Source: Bacteroidales bacterium
GTDB taxonomy: Bacteria; Bacteroidota; Bacteroidia; Bacteroidales; P3
Assembly (NCBI GenBank): GCA_017647785.1
Contig: JAGCJW010000042.1
Location: 62,001 to 126,000 of the forward strand
Length of the DNA: 64,000 bases
Direction: 5' to 3'
Part shown: one piece after another, positions 1 to 8,438 of the stretch
How the letters are laid out: every line of letters starts with the position of its first letter
Position numbering within the stretch: the stretch's first letter is position 1
The notes under the pieces: generated by a model
Told to the model about the DNA's origin: nothing
Seen by the model: only the letters and a program-made list of their open reading frames with translations
Database searches by the model: none
Translations under genes and position numbers: made by a program

Positions 1-1
1 T

Positions 2-1498
2 GTTATTAGACATGATAATGATGATTTAATATACAAAACAAAGAGAGAAAAATTCGCAGCAGTAATTAATGAAGTTGAACGTTTGATAGGAGAGAATAGA
101 CCTGTACTTATAGGAACAACAGACGTTGAAACTTCAGAGTTATTGTCAAAAATGTTGAAGTTAAGAAAGATAGAACACCAAGTTCTTAATGCTAAACTTC
201 ATAAAAAAGAAGCAGATATTGTTGCACAAGCTGGTAGAGCAGGAGCTGTAACTATTGCAACAAATATGGCTGGTCGTGGAACCGATATCAAACTTCAAGA
301 AGGAGTAAAAGAAGCAGGTGGATTAGCAATCATAGGAACAGAACGTCATGAGTCAAGACGTGTTGATAGACAATTAAGAGGACGTTCAGGACGTCAAGGT
401 GACCCCGGAAGTAGTCAATTCTTTGTGTCTTTGGAAGATAAACTTATGCGTTTGTTTGGTTCTGATAGAATGGTGAAATTAATGGATAGAATGGGACTTC
501 AAGAAGGAGAAGTTATTCAACATTCTATGATGACAAAAAGTATTGAGAGAGCACAACGTAAAGTAGAAGAAAATAACTTTGGAATTCGTAAGAGATTATT
601 GGAGTATGATGATGTGATGAATAATCAAAGAACAGTTATTTACACAAAACGTCGTAATGCTCTTTATGGAGATAAGCTTTCAATAGATATTTCAAATATG
701 ATTTATGATACATTAGAAATAATGGTGTCAGATTTCAAAGATGACTATGAAGGATTTAGCTTAGAATTCATAAAAGTATGTGGATATGAGTGTCCAATAG
801 ATGAAGCCACTTTCTTAAAAAATAGAGGAAAAGAAATCGTTGAAACATTATATGAAAATGTTTACGTATATCAAAAAGAAAGACTAGGCAATCTGTCTAA
901 GTTAGCTTTCCCATATGTAAAAAATATCTATGAGGCAAAGAGCTATAAATATGAAAACATAGCTTTCCCAATCACAGACGGAAAACGTATGATTACAGCA
1001 ATAGCTCCAATCGAAAAATCATACAATACAGAAGGAAAAGAAATTGGCTTGTCTGTTGAAAAGAGTATAACTTTACAAATAATAGATAACGCTTGGAAGG
1101 AACACTTAAGAGAGTTAGATGATTTAAAACAATCAGTTCAAAATGCATCTTACGAACAAAAAGATCCATTGTTAATCTATAAATTTGAATCATTCTCATT
1201 ATTTGAAAAGATGTTGGGTTCAATAAACAAAGACATAACTTCATTCTTATGTAGAGCATCACTTCCAATAGCTGAACAACAACAAGTAAAAGAAACAGAC
1301 TTGCCAAAAACAGATAATAAAGGTATAAAAACATCACGTAAAGAAGAATCACAACCACAAGCAAACAATCCTTCTCAACCTCAAAAAGTTCAGCCTGTTC
1401 ACGTTGAAAAGAAAGTTGGAAGAAATGAACCATGTCCATGTGGAAGTGGTAAAAAATACAAAAACTGCCATGGCAAAAATGAAGGAGGACAAGAGTAG
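2..1498 (+). CDS. secA: Preprotein translocase ATPase SecA, C-terminal part (5' end outside window)
   Basis: SecA is the cytoplasmic ATPase motor that pushes unfolded preproteins through SecYEG. About 498 residues are visible; the frame is open to the left edge (first complete codon at base 2), so the N-terminal nucleotide-binding domain is missing from the window. Visible parts in order are the second helicase domain with TDVETSE and NMAGRGTDI, the arginine-finger segment RQLRGRSGRQGDPGSS, the helical scaffold segment IIDNAWKEHLRELDDL, a Gln/Lys/Pro-rich linker, and the zinc-binding tail CPCGSGKKYKNCHG (about bases 1432-1473), which in the family contacts SecB or ribosomes. The ATG at base 83 is internal. 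No terminator is visible before the rpsF promoter. Identification is secure. Confidence 0.97.
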   Translation, partial: VIRHDNDDLIYKTKREKFAAVINEVERLIGENRPVLIGTTDVETSELLSKMLKLRKIEHQVLNAKLHKKEADIVAQAGRAGAVTIATNMAGRGTDIKLQEGVKEAGGLAIIGTERHESRRVDRQLRGRSGRQGDPGSSQFFVSLEDKLMRLFGSDRMVKLMDRMGLQEGEVIQHSMMTKSIERAQRKVEENNFGIRKRLLEYDDVMNNQRTVIYTKRRNALYGDKLSIDISNMIYDTLEIMVSDFKDDYEGFSLEFIKVCGYECPIDEATFLKNRGKEIVETLYENVYVYQKERLGNLSKLAFPYVKNIYEAKSYKYENIAFPITDGKRMITAIAPIEKSYNTEGKEIGLSVEKSITLQIIDNAWKEHLRELDDLKQSVQNASYEQKDPLLIYKFESFSLFEKMLGSINKDITSFLCRASLPIAEQQQVKETDLPKTDNKGIKTSRKEESQPQANNPSQPQKVQPVHVEKKVGRNEPCPCGSGKKYKNCHGKNEGGQE

Positions 1499-1522
1499 TA
1501 TTTAATAAAACTTGAAATAAAT

Positions 1523-1553
1523 TTTGTCAAATCAAATATTAGTACTACTTTTG
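1523..1553 (+). promoter_or_regulatory. Bacteroidota-type promoter of the rpsF operon
   Basis: TTTG at 1523-1526, a 19-bp spacer and TACTTTTG at 1546-1553 match the Bacteroidota -33 (TTTG) and -7 (TAnnTTTG) elements. Transcription would start near 1560, about 40 nt before rpsF. This is one of the best promoter matches in the window. Confidence 0.8.
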
Positions 1554-1599
1554 CAAACTCAAAAAATAGTAATTATTAATAAATTAAAAACAAAACCTT

Positions 1600-1971
1600 A
1601 TGGTAAGACAGTATGAAACCGTTTTCATCGTAACTCCCGTTTTATCTGAAGAACAGATAAAGGAAACGGTAAAAAAGTATCAGACTTTATTGACTGATAA
1701 TGGTGCAGAAATAGTTTTCGAGCACAATTGGGGAATGAGAAAGTTAGCTTATCCTATCCAAAAGAAAACAACTGGATTCTACTACTTAATAGAATTCCGT
1801 GCAGAAGGAGAAGTAATAGCAAAATTAGAAACTGCATACAAAAGAGATGAAAGATTATTACGTTTCTTAACAGTTTCATTAGACAAACATGCTATTGCAT
1901 ACAATGAAAAGAAACGTGCAAACGGATTAAAGAGCCAACAAAAAGCACAAGAAGAAAAAGTAGCAGAATAA
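1600..1971 (+). CDS. rpsF: 30S ribosomal protein S6
   Basis: S6 binds the central domain of 16S rRNA together with S18 in the small-subunit platform. The 123-residue protein starts MVRQYETVFIVTPVL, the typical first strand of the S6 ferredoxin-like fold, and contains WGMRKLAYPIQKKTTGFYYL, the conserved strand-turn of the family. The C-terminal tail is charged (Lys/Glu/Gln) and a little longer than the shortest S6 proteins. It is the first gene of the rpsF-rpsR-rplI operon; rpsR follows after 19 bp. The start is supported by the promoter at 1523-1553. Confidence 0.97.
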   Translation: MVRQYETVFIVTPVLSEEQIKETVKKYQTLLTDNGAEIVFEHNWGMRKLAYPIQKKTTGFYYLIEFRAEGEVIAKLETAYKRDERLLRFLTVSLDKHAIAYNEKKRANGLKSQQKAQEEKVAE

Positions 1972-1990
1972 CCCTTAAAAAAGAATAGAG

Positions 1991-2257
1991 ATGGCAAACG
2001 AAACAGAAATAAAATATTTGACACCTATCGCTGTTGAAACACAAAGAAAAAAATATTGTCGTTTCAAAAAAAGCGGAATTAAGTATATTGATTACAAAGA
2101 TGCAGATTTCCTTTTGAAGTTTGTTAATGAACAAGGTAAAATATTACCAAGACGTATAACAGGAACTTCAAACAAATATCAAAAGAAAGTATCACAAGCT
2201 GTAAAGCGTGCAAGACATTTAGCTTTAATGCCTTATGTAGCAGACTTATTAAAATAA
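1991..2257 (+). CDS. rpsR: 30S ribosomal protein S18
   Basis: S18 forms a heterodimer with S6 on the 16S rRNA platform. The 88-residue protein has the family core [24 protein letters not shown] followed by [27 protein letters not shown], the RNA-binding helices. Length is normal for Bacteroidota, which carry a short N-terminal extension. It lies 19 bp after rpsF and 16 bp before rplI, so it is translated from the same transcript. Identification is secure. Confidence 0.97.
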   Translation: MANETEIKYLTPIAVETQRKKYCRFKKSGIKYIDYKDADFLLKFVNEQGKILPRRITGTSNKYQKKVSQAVKRARHLALMPYVADLLK

Positions 2258-2273
2258 AAAGGAGATTGAATCT

Positions 2274-2726
2274 ATGGAAATTATATTAAAACAAGACGTA
2301 AACAAGTTAGGGTATAAAGATGAGATAGTAAAAGTAAAAGACGGATACGCAAACAACTATCTTATACCACAAGGATATGCAATGGTTGCAACACCTTCTA
2401 ACAAAAAAATATTAGCAGAAAACCTTAAACAAAGAGCTTTTAAAGAGGCTAAAATAAAACAAGATGCAGAAGCTTTTGCAGAAACATTAAACAAAATAGA
2501 AGGTTTAAGAATAGCAGCTAAAGCAAGTGAAACAGGAAAGATATTTGGTTCTGTAAACACTATTCAAATAGCAGATGCTATCAAAGCTCAATTTGATGTA
2601 GAAGTTGATAGAAAGAAAATATCTATCGTAGGAGATGCAATTAAAGAAGTGGGAACTCACAAAGTTATTGTATCTGTTTACAAAGAAATAAAATCAGAAA
2701 TTACATTTGAAGTTTACGCTGAGTAA
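2274..2726 (+). CDS. rplI: 50S ribosomal protein L9
   Basis: L9 is an elongated large-subunit protein that binds 23S rRNA near the L1 stalk. The 150-residue protein begins MEIILKQDVNKLGYKDEIV and continues KVKDGYANNYLIPQGYA, the classic L9 N-domain signature, followed by the long connecting helix and the C-domain (GKIFGSVNTIQIADAI). An AAGGAG at 2259-2264, 9 nt before the ATG, is one of the few Shine-Dalgarno-like sites in the window. It is the last gene of the operon and is followed directly by a double terminator hairpin. Confidence 0.97.
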   Translation: MEIILKQDVNKLGYKDEIVKVKDGYANNYLIPQGYAMVATPSNKKILAENLKQRAFKEAKIKQDAEAFAETLNKIEGLRIAAKASETGKIFGSVNTIQIADAIKAQFDVEVDRKKISIVGDAIKEVGTHKVIVSVYKEIKSEITFEVYAE

Positions 2727-2745
2727 TCTTCTTATGAAGAAATAG

Positions 2746-2785
2746 CAAAGGAGAACTCCTTTTTCAAAGGAGAACTCCTTTTTTT
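2746..2785 (+). terminator. Tandem terminator hairpins after rplI
   Basis: The 16-bp self-complementary sequence AAAGGAGAACTCCTTT occurs twice in a row (2747-2762 and 2766-2781) and ends in a T-run. Either hairpin alone would stop transcription of rpsF-rpsR-rplI. Confidence 0.8.
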
Positions 2786-2807
2786 CGTATCTAAAAGTTG
2801 AGAAAAA

Positions 2808-3572
2808 ATGTTATCGAAAGCAGAAATAAAACGCATAAGTCGTTATAAGCAAAGCAAATTTCGCAATCAAGACGGGTTGTTTGTAGTAGAAGGCGAAAAA
2901 ATGTTAGAAGAACTTTTAGATTCCAACTATGAAATAGCCACAATCTATGCTACAAAACAATGGATAGATAACAATAAGTCAAAAATCCATCAAAAATCCA
3001 TAGAGAACAAAATATCGGAAGCAAGTGAAGAAGATTTGAATAAAATAACCCTCCTTTCCACACCGAATCAAGTCTATGCGCTTGCTAAAATGCCACAATC
3101 CCCAAATACCTTTCAATCAAAAGGCCTTACTATATTATTAGACGGAATAAAAGATCCCGGCAATTTAGGAACTATAATACGCTTGGCAGATTGGTTTGCT
3201 GTAGAAAGAATTATTTGTTCACAAGATTGTGTTGATGTTTATAATCCTAAAACCGTACAATCAACAATGGGTTCTATATTTAGAGTGAATGTAGAATACA
3301 TAGAACTTAAAATATTTCTTGAAAATTTGCCAAAGGATTACCCAATCTATGGTTCCATAGTAGAAGGCGGAGAAAGCATATATGAAAAAAGCTTTCAAAA
3401 AGACTCAATCCTTGTAATAGGAAGCGAATCTCACGGAATAAGTCAAGAAATAAGAAAATACATAAATCATAACATAACAATCCCACGCTTTCGTACAGAT
3501 AATAAACCCGAAAGCCTTAATGCTTCCATAGCAACTGCAATAATAATTTCAGAAATATTAAAAACAAAATAA
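2808..3572 (+). CDS. SpoU/TrmH-family RNA 2'-O-methyltransferase
   Basis: Predicted S-adenosylmethionine-dependent enzyme that methylates a ribose 2'-OH in rRNA or tRNA. The 254-residue protein has the two-part layout of the RlmB/TsnR group: an N-terminal substrate-recognition domain (about 1-95) and a knotted SPOUT catalytic domain. All three SpoU motifs can be read: DGIKDPGNLGTIIR (motif 1, with Asn and Arg), VIGSESHGIS (motif 2) and IPRF followed by ESLNASIATAI (motif 3). It starts 22 bp after the ribosomal-protein terminator, so it probably has its own promoter or depends on readthrough. The exact target nucleotide cannot be told from sequence. Confidence 0.88.
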   Translation: MLSKAEIKRISRYKQSKFRNQDGLFVVEGEKMLEELLDSNYEIATIYATKQWIDNNKSKIHQKSIENKISEASEEDLNKITLLSTPNQVYALAKMPQSPNTFQSKGLTILLDGIKDPGNLGTIIRLADWFAVERIICSQDCVDVYNPKTVQSTMGSIFRVNVEYIELKIFLENLPKDYPIYGSIVEGGESIYEKSFQKDSILVIGSESHGISQEIRKYINHNITIPRFRTDNKPESLNASIATAIIISEILKTK

Positions 3573-3579
3573 GAAGAAT

Positions 3580-4827
3580 ATGAAAAAACTAATCATTTTA
3601 GCCTTTTTGGCTTTTTCAACAATAGTCTCAGCACAACAATCTAACTATTACGAAGGAAACTTAGAGTTTAAAGGACAAAAACTACCATTAACCTTAGAGG
3701 TAACAATAGATAAAGACACTATTGCTATGCTTGGCTCACCTGCACAAACAAAAGAACTTATTCCAGCAACAAAAATAGTTTTAAGAAACGACTCTTTAAT
3801 GTTTTCAGTTAAACAATTAAAGGCTACATACAAAGGAAAAATCAATCAAACCAAAGATACAATTTGCGGAACTTTTAAACAAATGTTTTTAGAGTTGCCA
3901 TTGTGTTTGGTGAAAAAAGAAAAACCAGAAATAATTGTTAATCGTCCGCAAAACCCACCTGCAAATACATCTTATATTCAAGAAGAAATCTCATTCCGCA
4001 CCGAAGGAGTAGATTACGAATTTAAAGGAACGCTAACCTATCCCTCAAAAGAAGGAAAATATCCTTTGATGATAATGATTAGTGGTTCAGGTTTGCAAAA
4101 CAGAGATGAAGAAATAATGCAACATAGGCCTTTTGCAGTCATAGCAGACTATATGGCTAACAATGGGATTGCCGTATTTCGATATGACGATAGAGGATTT
4201 GGTACAGAGGATACGGCACTTTTTAATGCTACAACTTTGGATTTTGCAAACGATGTAGAGTCTGCTTTAAACGCATTAAAGAATCACCCAAATATTGACG
4301 CAGATAAAATAGGACTTGTAGGACATAGCGAAGGAGGATTGATAGCTCCGATTGTTGCTTCTCGCAATTCGGAAGTTGATTTCTTAATTCTTTTGGCTGG
4401 ACCAGGAGTGAACGGAATGGAAGTTTTAGTAGAACAGACAAAAGCCATACTTAAAGTAAACGGATATTCTAAAAAAGAAATAGAAGAACAATTAAAGGCT
4501 TTAAAAAATGGGGAATTAGCGGGGCATTCTAACCCTTGGATGAAATGTTTTCTTGAATTAGAACCTTCTGTTTATTTGGAAAAAGTTAAGCAACCTGTAC
4601 TTGTATTGAATGGAACAAAGGATTTGCAAGTCTTATACAAACAAAACTTACCTGCAATCGAAAAAGCACTGAAAAAAGGTGGTAATAAATCATACGAAAT
4701 ACATAAACTTAAAGGAATGAATCACCTATTTCAAGAATGTAAAACAGGTTCTCCAAACGAATATTATGAGATTGAGCAAACAATTAGTCCTAAGGTGTTG
4801 AAACTAATGAAAGACTTTGTGAAATAA
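3580..4827 (+). CDS. Secreted alpha/beta hydrolase (dienelactone hydrolase-like)
   Basis: Predicted exported serine hydrolase acting on an unknown ester or amide. The 415-residue protein has a signal peptide (MKKLIILAFLAFSTIVSA-QQ), an N-terminal beta-rich segment of about 120 residues, and an alpha/beta hydrolase domain with the oxyanion region MISGSGLQNRD, nucleophile elbow GHSEGG (Ser near 250), catalytic Asp in NGTKD (about 348) and His in KGMNH (about 382). This arrangement is common among Bacteroidota periplasmic esterases and peptidase-S9-like hydrolases. It begins 7 bp after the methyltransferase stop and may be co-transcribed with it. Confidence 0.85.
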   Translation: MKKLIILAFLAFSTIVSAQQSNYYEGNLEFKGQKLPLTLEVTIDKDTIAMLGSPAQTKELIPATKIVLRNDSLMFSVKQLKATYKGKINQTKDTICGTFKQMFLELPLCLVKKEKPEIIVNRPQNPPANTSYIQEEISFRTEGVDYEFKGTLTYPSKEGKYPLMIMISGSGLQNRDEEIMQHRPFAVIADYMANNGIAVFRYDDRGFGTEDTALFNATTLDFANDVESALNALKNHPNIDADKIGLVGHSEGGLIAPIVASRNSEVDFLILLAGPGVNGMEVLVEQTKAILKVNGYSKKEIEEQLKALKNGELAGHSNPWMKCFLELEPSVYLEKVKQPVLVLNGTKDLQVLYKQNLPAIEKALKKGGNKSYEIHKLKGMNHLFQECKTGSPNEYYEIEQTISPKVLKLMKDFVK

Positions 4828-4867
4828 AACGAAGAGTTAGAAAAATAAAACAAAGAATTAATAAAAT

Positions 4868-4938
4868 AAAACAAAGAAAGAATTTATTGATTCTTTGTTT
4901 TAGAAAAAAGAAAGGGTAAGCCATTTGACTTACCCTTT
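4868..4938. terminator. Two hairpins between convergent genes
   Basis: First hairpin: AAAACAAAGAA (4868-4878) pairs with TTCTTTGTTTT (4891-4901). Second: AAAGGGTAAG (4911-4920) pairs with CTTACCCTTT (4929-4938). The second can terminate transcription in both directions, between the hydrolase and the minus-strand PepSY gene. The first belongs to the dispersed ATAAAACAAAG repeat family. Confidence 0.7.
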
Positions 4939-4963
4939 TGAATTTAATTACTATTACTCAAAA

Positions 4964-5401
4964 TTAGTCATCGTATCTTAAGAAATTGCCATTTTTATCG
5001 AATACTAAATCTATTCCGTTTCTTAATTCAACTTCGTAATCTCTTCTGTCTTTGTTTATCTTTATCATAAAAGTAGTAGGGTGTTTTGCATTTACATAGT
5101 TTGCAATTGCACTAGGGATTGCTGCAACAGGAACTCCTGGTTCTGTTTTGATTTCTATTTCTGTCCATTCTCCTTTTGAGTTGAAGTCAACGTTTGAAGT
5201 GTCTTCAAAAACTACTTCATAATCTTTGTCAAACATATCTTTATCGTGGAAGATTATTGATATTGTTTTATCAGGAAAATGAGTTTTTATAAAACTTTGT
5301 GCTTGGCTTGGAAGTTGTCCAAATTCTACTGCTACTCTGTTTTCGCTTTCACAAGACATTAGGCCGAATGCCATCAATGTTAATAAGGCTAATTTTTTCA
5401 T
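4964..5401 (-). CDS. PepSY-like lipoprotein (DUF2874 type)
   Basis: A 145-residue exported protein with lipobox LMSC (MKKLALLTLMAFGLMSC), so probably lipid-anchored. The rest reads as two repeats of the PepSY-like fold: LPSQAQSFIKTHFPDKTI with KDYEVVFEDTSNVDFNSKGEW, then VPAAIPSAIANYV-like helix (positions about 90-110) with YEVELRNGIDLVFDKNG. Such proteins are called beta-lactamase-inhibitor-like by structure, but their biochemical role is not established. It lies 89 bp downstream of a histidine kinase on the same strand and has its own -7 element, so it is a plausible target of that two-component system. Confidence 0.75.
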   Translation of the reverse strand: MKKLALLTLMAFGLMSCESENRVAVEFGQLPSQAQSFIKTHFPDKTISIIFHDKDMFDKDYEVVFEDTSNVDFNSKGEWTEIEIKTEPGVPVAAIPSAIANYVNAKHPTTFMIKINKDRRDYEVELRNGIDLVFDKNGNFLRYDD

Positions 5402-5452
5402 ATTTTTTCTGTTTTTAAGTTTTTTTAATCGTTTTATTTTCTTTTACGTTTG

Positions 5453-5460
5453 CAAAACTA
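5453..5460 (-). promoter_or_regulatory. -7 element of the PepSY lipoprotein gene
   Basis: Minus-strand TAGTTTTG, about 52 bp upstream of the start codon. No clear -33 TTTG at 19 bp, as expected for a promoter that needs an activator. Confidence 0.5.
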
Positions 5461-5490
5461 ATAGCCAATTCTGTAAACATTCTGAAATTT

Positions 5491-6768
5491 TTAGTTTTTA
5501 GTAATAAAAAATGAATGTTTTGTTTCAATAAATTGATAATCAATGGATAAATTATTCTTTTTGCAGATGCTTTTTATTAAAACTAAACCTAATCCAGATG
5601 AATTTTGTTCGTTAGACTCCTTGTAAAAGTAGTTAAAAATCATTTTTTCGTTTAAAGCAGTGTGCTTTCCGCTATTGCTAAACCTGATACTATCTTTGTT
5701 TATGTCAATGGTAACATCTCCTCCTTGTACGTTATGTATAAGGGCATTCTTAAGAAGATTGTTTATTAACATATCGCAAAGAATATTATCTATCTCTATA
5801 TCTAAACTATCTTTTTCGTTTATTTGGATTGTGATTTGTTTTTGAGAAAATGTCTCTTTGAATAAATCTATTTTTTCATGTATTATTGCATTGATGTTTA
5901 CTAATTCTTTATTGTTGAATTGGTTATTTTCTATTTTTGAAAGCATTAATAGAGATTTGTTCATTCTAGTCATTTTTCTTAAAGTAGAAATAGTGGTGAA
6001 GATTTTGTTCATTTGTTCTTCATTTAGGCTTTCATCTTCAAGTAATGACTCTAATTGAGTTATGCTTACTGCAAGTGGGGTTTGTATTTCATGTGATGCG
6101 TGACCTAAAAATAGTTTTTGTTGTTTATATGCTTCTTCTGCTCTTTGAGTACTTGACTTTGCTGCATTGAACAATTCTTGCATCTCCTTAATATTACTTT
6201 TGCATTCAGGAAATTCTTGTTCGTTTTTTCCTAACTGGTAGTCTCTATGCCAATTCAGAAGAATGTATAGAGGGTTAAGAGCTTTCTTGTAAACGGATAG
6301 ATATATTGTTATAACAGATGTAATGAGTATTATGACAATTATGAAAAGCAGAACTAATATTCTTTCTTTTAATTCAATTTTTTCAATAGTTGGAGTGTAT
6401 ATTGTTAGTTTGTAGTAATTGTCATTGATGTCATAGAAAGGAATTATTAATCTTTTGCAAGGTTCTGTTTCGTTTCTTGCTGCAATAAATATGTTTGTGT
6501 CTTTAAAAGACATATTTTCCATAACAGATGCTTCTTCTTTTGTTATTTCTTCAATAATAAAAGAATTGTTGCTGCCGTCATACTTTACTGAATCTAATTT
6601 ACCTTCGTTCTTTTCTTGTATTATTTGAAAAGCATATAATTCTAATGAGTCTTCAATCTCATCATCTATTTCTCTCATTGTGGTAATATAGAATAATACT
6701 GACCACAAACAAATAACTATGCTTATGAAAACACCTGCACCTAAAATAACTTTATAAAGAGCTTTCAT
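5491..6768 (-). CDS. Two-component sensor histidine kinase
   Basis: Membrane sensor that phosphorylates the response regulator encoded just upstream. The 425-residue protein has transmembrane helices near residues 5-29 and 135-158 flanking a periplasmic sensor loop of about 100 residues, then a HisKA domain with phospho-acceptor His226 in FLGHASHEIQTPLA, the N box LINNLLKNALIHN and the G box SSGLGLVLIKSIC. The D-box region is degenerate, with FSNSGKH in place of a standard DxGxG. Its ATG lies inside the 3' end of the regulator gene (17-bp overlap), so the two are translationally coupled. The signal it senses is unknown. Confidence 0.92.
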   Translation of the reverse strand: MKALYKVILGAGVFISIVICLWSVLFYITTMREIDDEIEDSLELYAFQIIQEKNEGKLDSVKYDGSNNSFIIEEITKEEASVMENMSFKDTNIFIAARNETEPCKRLIIPFYDINDNYYKLTIYTPTIEKIELKERILVLLFIIVIILITSVITIYLSVYKKALNPLYILLNWHRDYQLGKNEQEFPECKSNIKEMQELFNAAKSSTQRAEEAYKQQKLFLGHASHEIQTPLAVSITQLESLLEDESLNEEQMNKIFTTISTLRKMTRMNKSLLMLSKIENNQFNNKELVNINAIIHEKIDLFKETFSQKQITIQINEKDSLDIEIDNILCDMLINNLLKNALIHNVQGGDVTIDINKDSIRFSNSGKHTALNEKMIFNYFYKESNEQNSSGLGLVLIKSICKKNNLSIDYQFIETKHSFFITKN

Positions 6769-7444
6769 CTGTTCTTTGAACTAATTTGTAACCTAATCCA
6801 TATATTGATTTTAATTCTAAAGAGGCATCAGCATCTTTTAGTTTTTTACGAAGATTTTTCATTTGAGAGTAAATGAAGTCATAGTTTCCCATATCTCCAA
6901 AACTCTCTCCCCATACAAATTCTGCTAATGTATCTTTGTCAATAACCCTGTTTATTCTATTGTAAAAGAATTCTAAAATTTCAAATTCTTTTTTCTTTAA
7001 GATGAGTTCTGTATTGTTTACTAAGACTTTTTTTTCTGAATGTAAAATACTTACATTGCCTAAATTGCATGTTTTAAGCGAAGAGTTCTTTCTTCGTATA
7101 ATTGTTTTTATTCTTGCAGATAATTCGGCAATATGATAAGGCTTTGCTAAATAATCATCAGCACCTAAATCTAATCCACTTACTTTGTCGTCTATAGAGT
7201 CTTTCGCAGATAGTATTATTACATTATCTTCTCTCTCTAAATTTTTTAAAGTTTTTAGAACCGATAAGCCATTGCCATCAGGTAACATTATATCTAAAAG
7301 AATGCAATCATAAGAACTGCTAATGATTTTGTCCATGGCTTGACTTAAAGTTGAAGCAGTATCAACTTGATAAGACTCTTTTTCTAATTCTGCTTTTGTT
7401 AAGAGGAGTAGGTGTTCCTCGTCTTCGATTATTAGTATTTTCAT
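6752..7444 (-). CDS. OmpR/PhoB-family response regulator
   Basis: DNA-binding response regulator of 230 residues. The receiver domain has acidic pocket residues Glu7-Asp8, phospho-acceptor Asp51 in CILLDIMLPDGNG, a switch residue in VIILSAKDS and the conserved Lys in DDYLAKPYH. The C-terminal winged helix (from about residue 125) ends with IYGLGYKLVQ, the usual OmpR-family wing. It overlaps the histidine kinase start by 17 bp. The start codon stands only 8 bp after the terminator-like hairpin that ends the FKBP gene, so its expression may depend on readthrough or on a promoter hidden in the hairpin. Confidence 0.95.
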   Translation of the reverse strand: MKILIIEDEEHLLLLTKAELEKESYQVDTASTLSQAMDKIISSSYDCILLDIMLPDGNGLSVLKTLKNLEREDNVIILSAKDSIDDKVSGLDLGADDYLAKPYHIAELSARIKTIIRRKNSSLKTCNLGNVSILHSEKKVLVNNTELILKKKEFEILEFFYNRINRVIDKDTLAEFVWGESFGDMGNYDFIYSQMKNLRKKLKDADASLELKSIYGLGYKLVQRTDESSL

Positions 7445-7449
7445 AATAA

Positions 7450-7490
7450 AAAAGCCTCAAACTAAATCTATATAATTTGTTTGAGGCTAT
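7450..7490 (-). terminator. Terminator after the FKBP gene, abutting the regulator start
   Basis: AGCCTCAAAC (7453-7462) pairs with GTTTGAGGCT (7479-7488); on the minus strand the stem is followed by a T-run that reaches the regulator's ATG. Confidence 0.75.
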
Positions 7491-7515
7491 GTGTTTTTAT
7501 AAAACAATAAATTTC

Positions 7516-8259
7516 TTATTTAGCTGGAAGAACTTCTACTAATTCTATGCGGAATTTTAGTAAGCTTCCACCAGGTATTACATCGCTGTTTTGGTTGCCA
7601 TACGCTAAATCAGGGTGCACCCAAAACTCATAAATAGAACCTTGTTGCATTAAGAGGAATGCTTCTCTTATGCCTGGGATTAATCCGTTTAAGACAGAGA
7701 TAGTTGGGTCACCTTCTCTAGTAAAAGTGTTTTCTATAGCTTCAGAGAAAGTACCATCTACATTCAATGCATACAAAGAGTAATTGAATCTAACTCTATC
7801 GTCAATAGATGTAGGAGATGCTCCGTTACCTTTTTTCTCAACTCTGTATTGTAGGCCACTTTGAGTTGTTACAACGCCTTTTTCATTTTTATTTTTTTCT
7901 AAAAATTCTGCTGCGGCGTTTCTGTAAGGTACTGCTGCTTTATCTGAATTTGCCATTTGCTTTTCCATTAATACGGTTTGATAGCTTTGCATAACAGCAG
8001 ACATTTCTTCTTGTGAGATAGCGCAAGTTGTGTCTCCATTATAAACTTGTTGAAAAGCGGCAAAAAATACTTCTGGATTAATTTCCATTCCTTGGGCTAT
8101 CCAAGCCATAGCTTGAGAATAACCAAGAACATAAGAAGCAGAATCTGTTACGTTTTTAAAATTGCTTGCATCAACTACTCTTTCTTTTTGAGAGCAAGCA
8201 ATAAATGTTAAAGAGCTTAAAGCAATAACGCTTGCTAAACGAAATACATTTTTCATCAC
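7516..8259 (-). CDS. FKBP-type peptidyl-prolyl isomerase lipoprotein
   Basis: Periplasmic or outer-membrane folding catalyst that accelerates cis-trans isomerisation of proline bonds. The 247-residue protein has a lipobox (LTFIAC) after a short signal peptide, an N-terminal helical dimerisation domain of FkpA/Mip type (DSASYVLGYSQAMAWIAQG, residues about 40-130) and a C-terminal FKBP domain with VRFNYSLYALNVDGTFSEA, the GLIPGIREAFLLMQQGS segment and WVHPDLAYGNQN. Several FKBP active-site aromatics are present, but the canonical P-x-ELAYG reads PDLAYGNQ. A -7 element sits 28 bp upstream. It is a monocistronic gene with its own terminator. Confidence 0.9.
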   Translation of the reverse strand: MMKNVFRLASVIALSSLTFIACSQKERVVDASNFKNVTDSASYVLGYSQAMAWIAQGMEINPEVFFAAFQQVYNGDTTCAISQEEMSAVMQSYQTVLMEKQMANSDKAAVPYRNAAAEFLEKNKNEKGVVTTQSGLQYRVEKKGNGASPTSIDDRVRFNYSLYALNVDGTFSEAIENTFTREGDPTISVLNGLIPGIREAFLLMQQGSIYEFWVHPDLAYGNQNSDVIPGGSLLKFRIELVEVLPAK

Positions 8260-8286
8260 TAATGATATTCAATTTTAAATTATTTG

Positions 8287-8294
8287 CAAAATTA
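8287..8294 (-). promoter_or_regulatory. -7 element of the FKBP gene
   Basis: Minus-strand TAATTTTG followed by C, about 28 bp upstream of the ATG at 8259. No matching -33 box was found. Confidence 0.5.
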
Positions 8295-8359
8295 TGAATA
8301 TTTTGTTGATAAACTATTAAAAAAATGAGAAAAAAATAGGTGGCTATCATTGAATTACT

Positions 8360-8367
8360 TAACTTTG
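8360..8367 (+). promoter_or_regulatory. -7 element upstream of the PLP decarboxylase
   Basis: TAACTTTG followed by C, giving a leader of about 65 nt. The -33 region is A-rich and without TTTG. Confidence 0.5.
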
Positions 8368-8438
8368 CACAAAAATTATAAAACAACTCACTTGGATTGT
8401 TATTTTATATAGTAAAGTAAATTAAAAAGATTGGAAAA

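Noticed and set aside
993..1439. 148-codon open frame antisense to secA
   Set aside because: Lies wholly inside a highly conserved gene, with low-complexity Leu/Phe composition typical of the antisense of AT-rich coding DNA.
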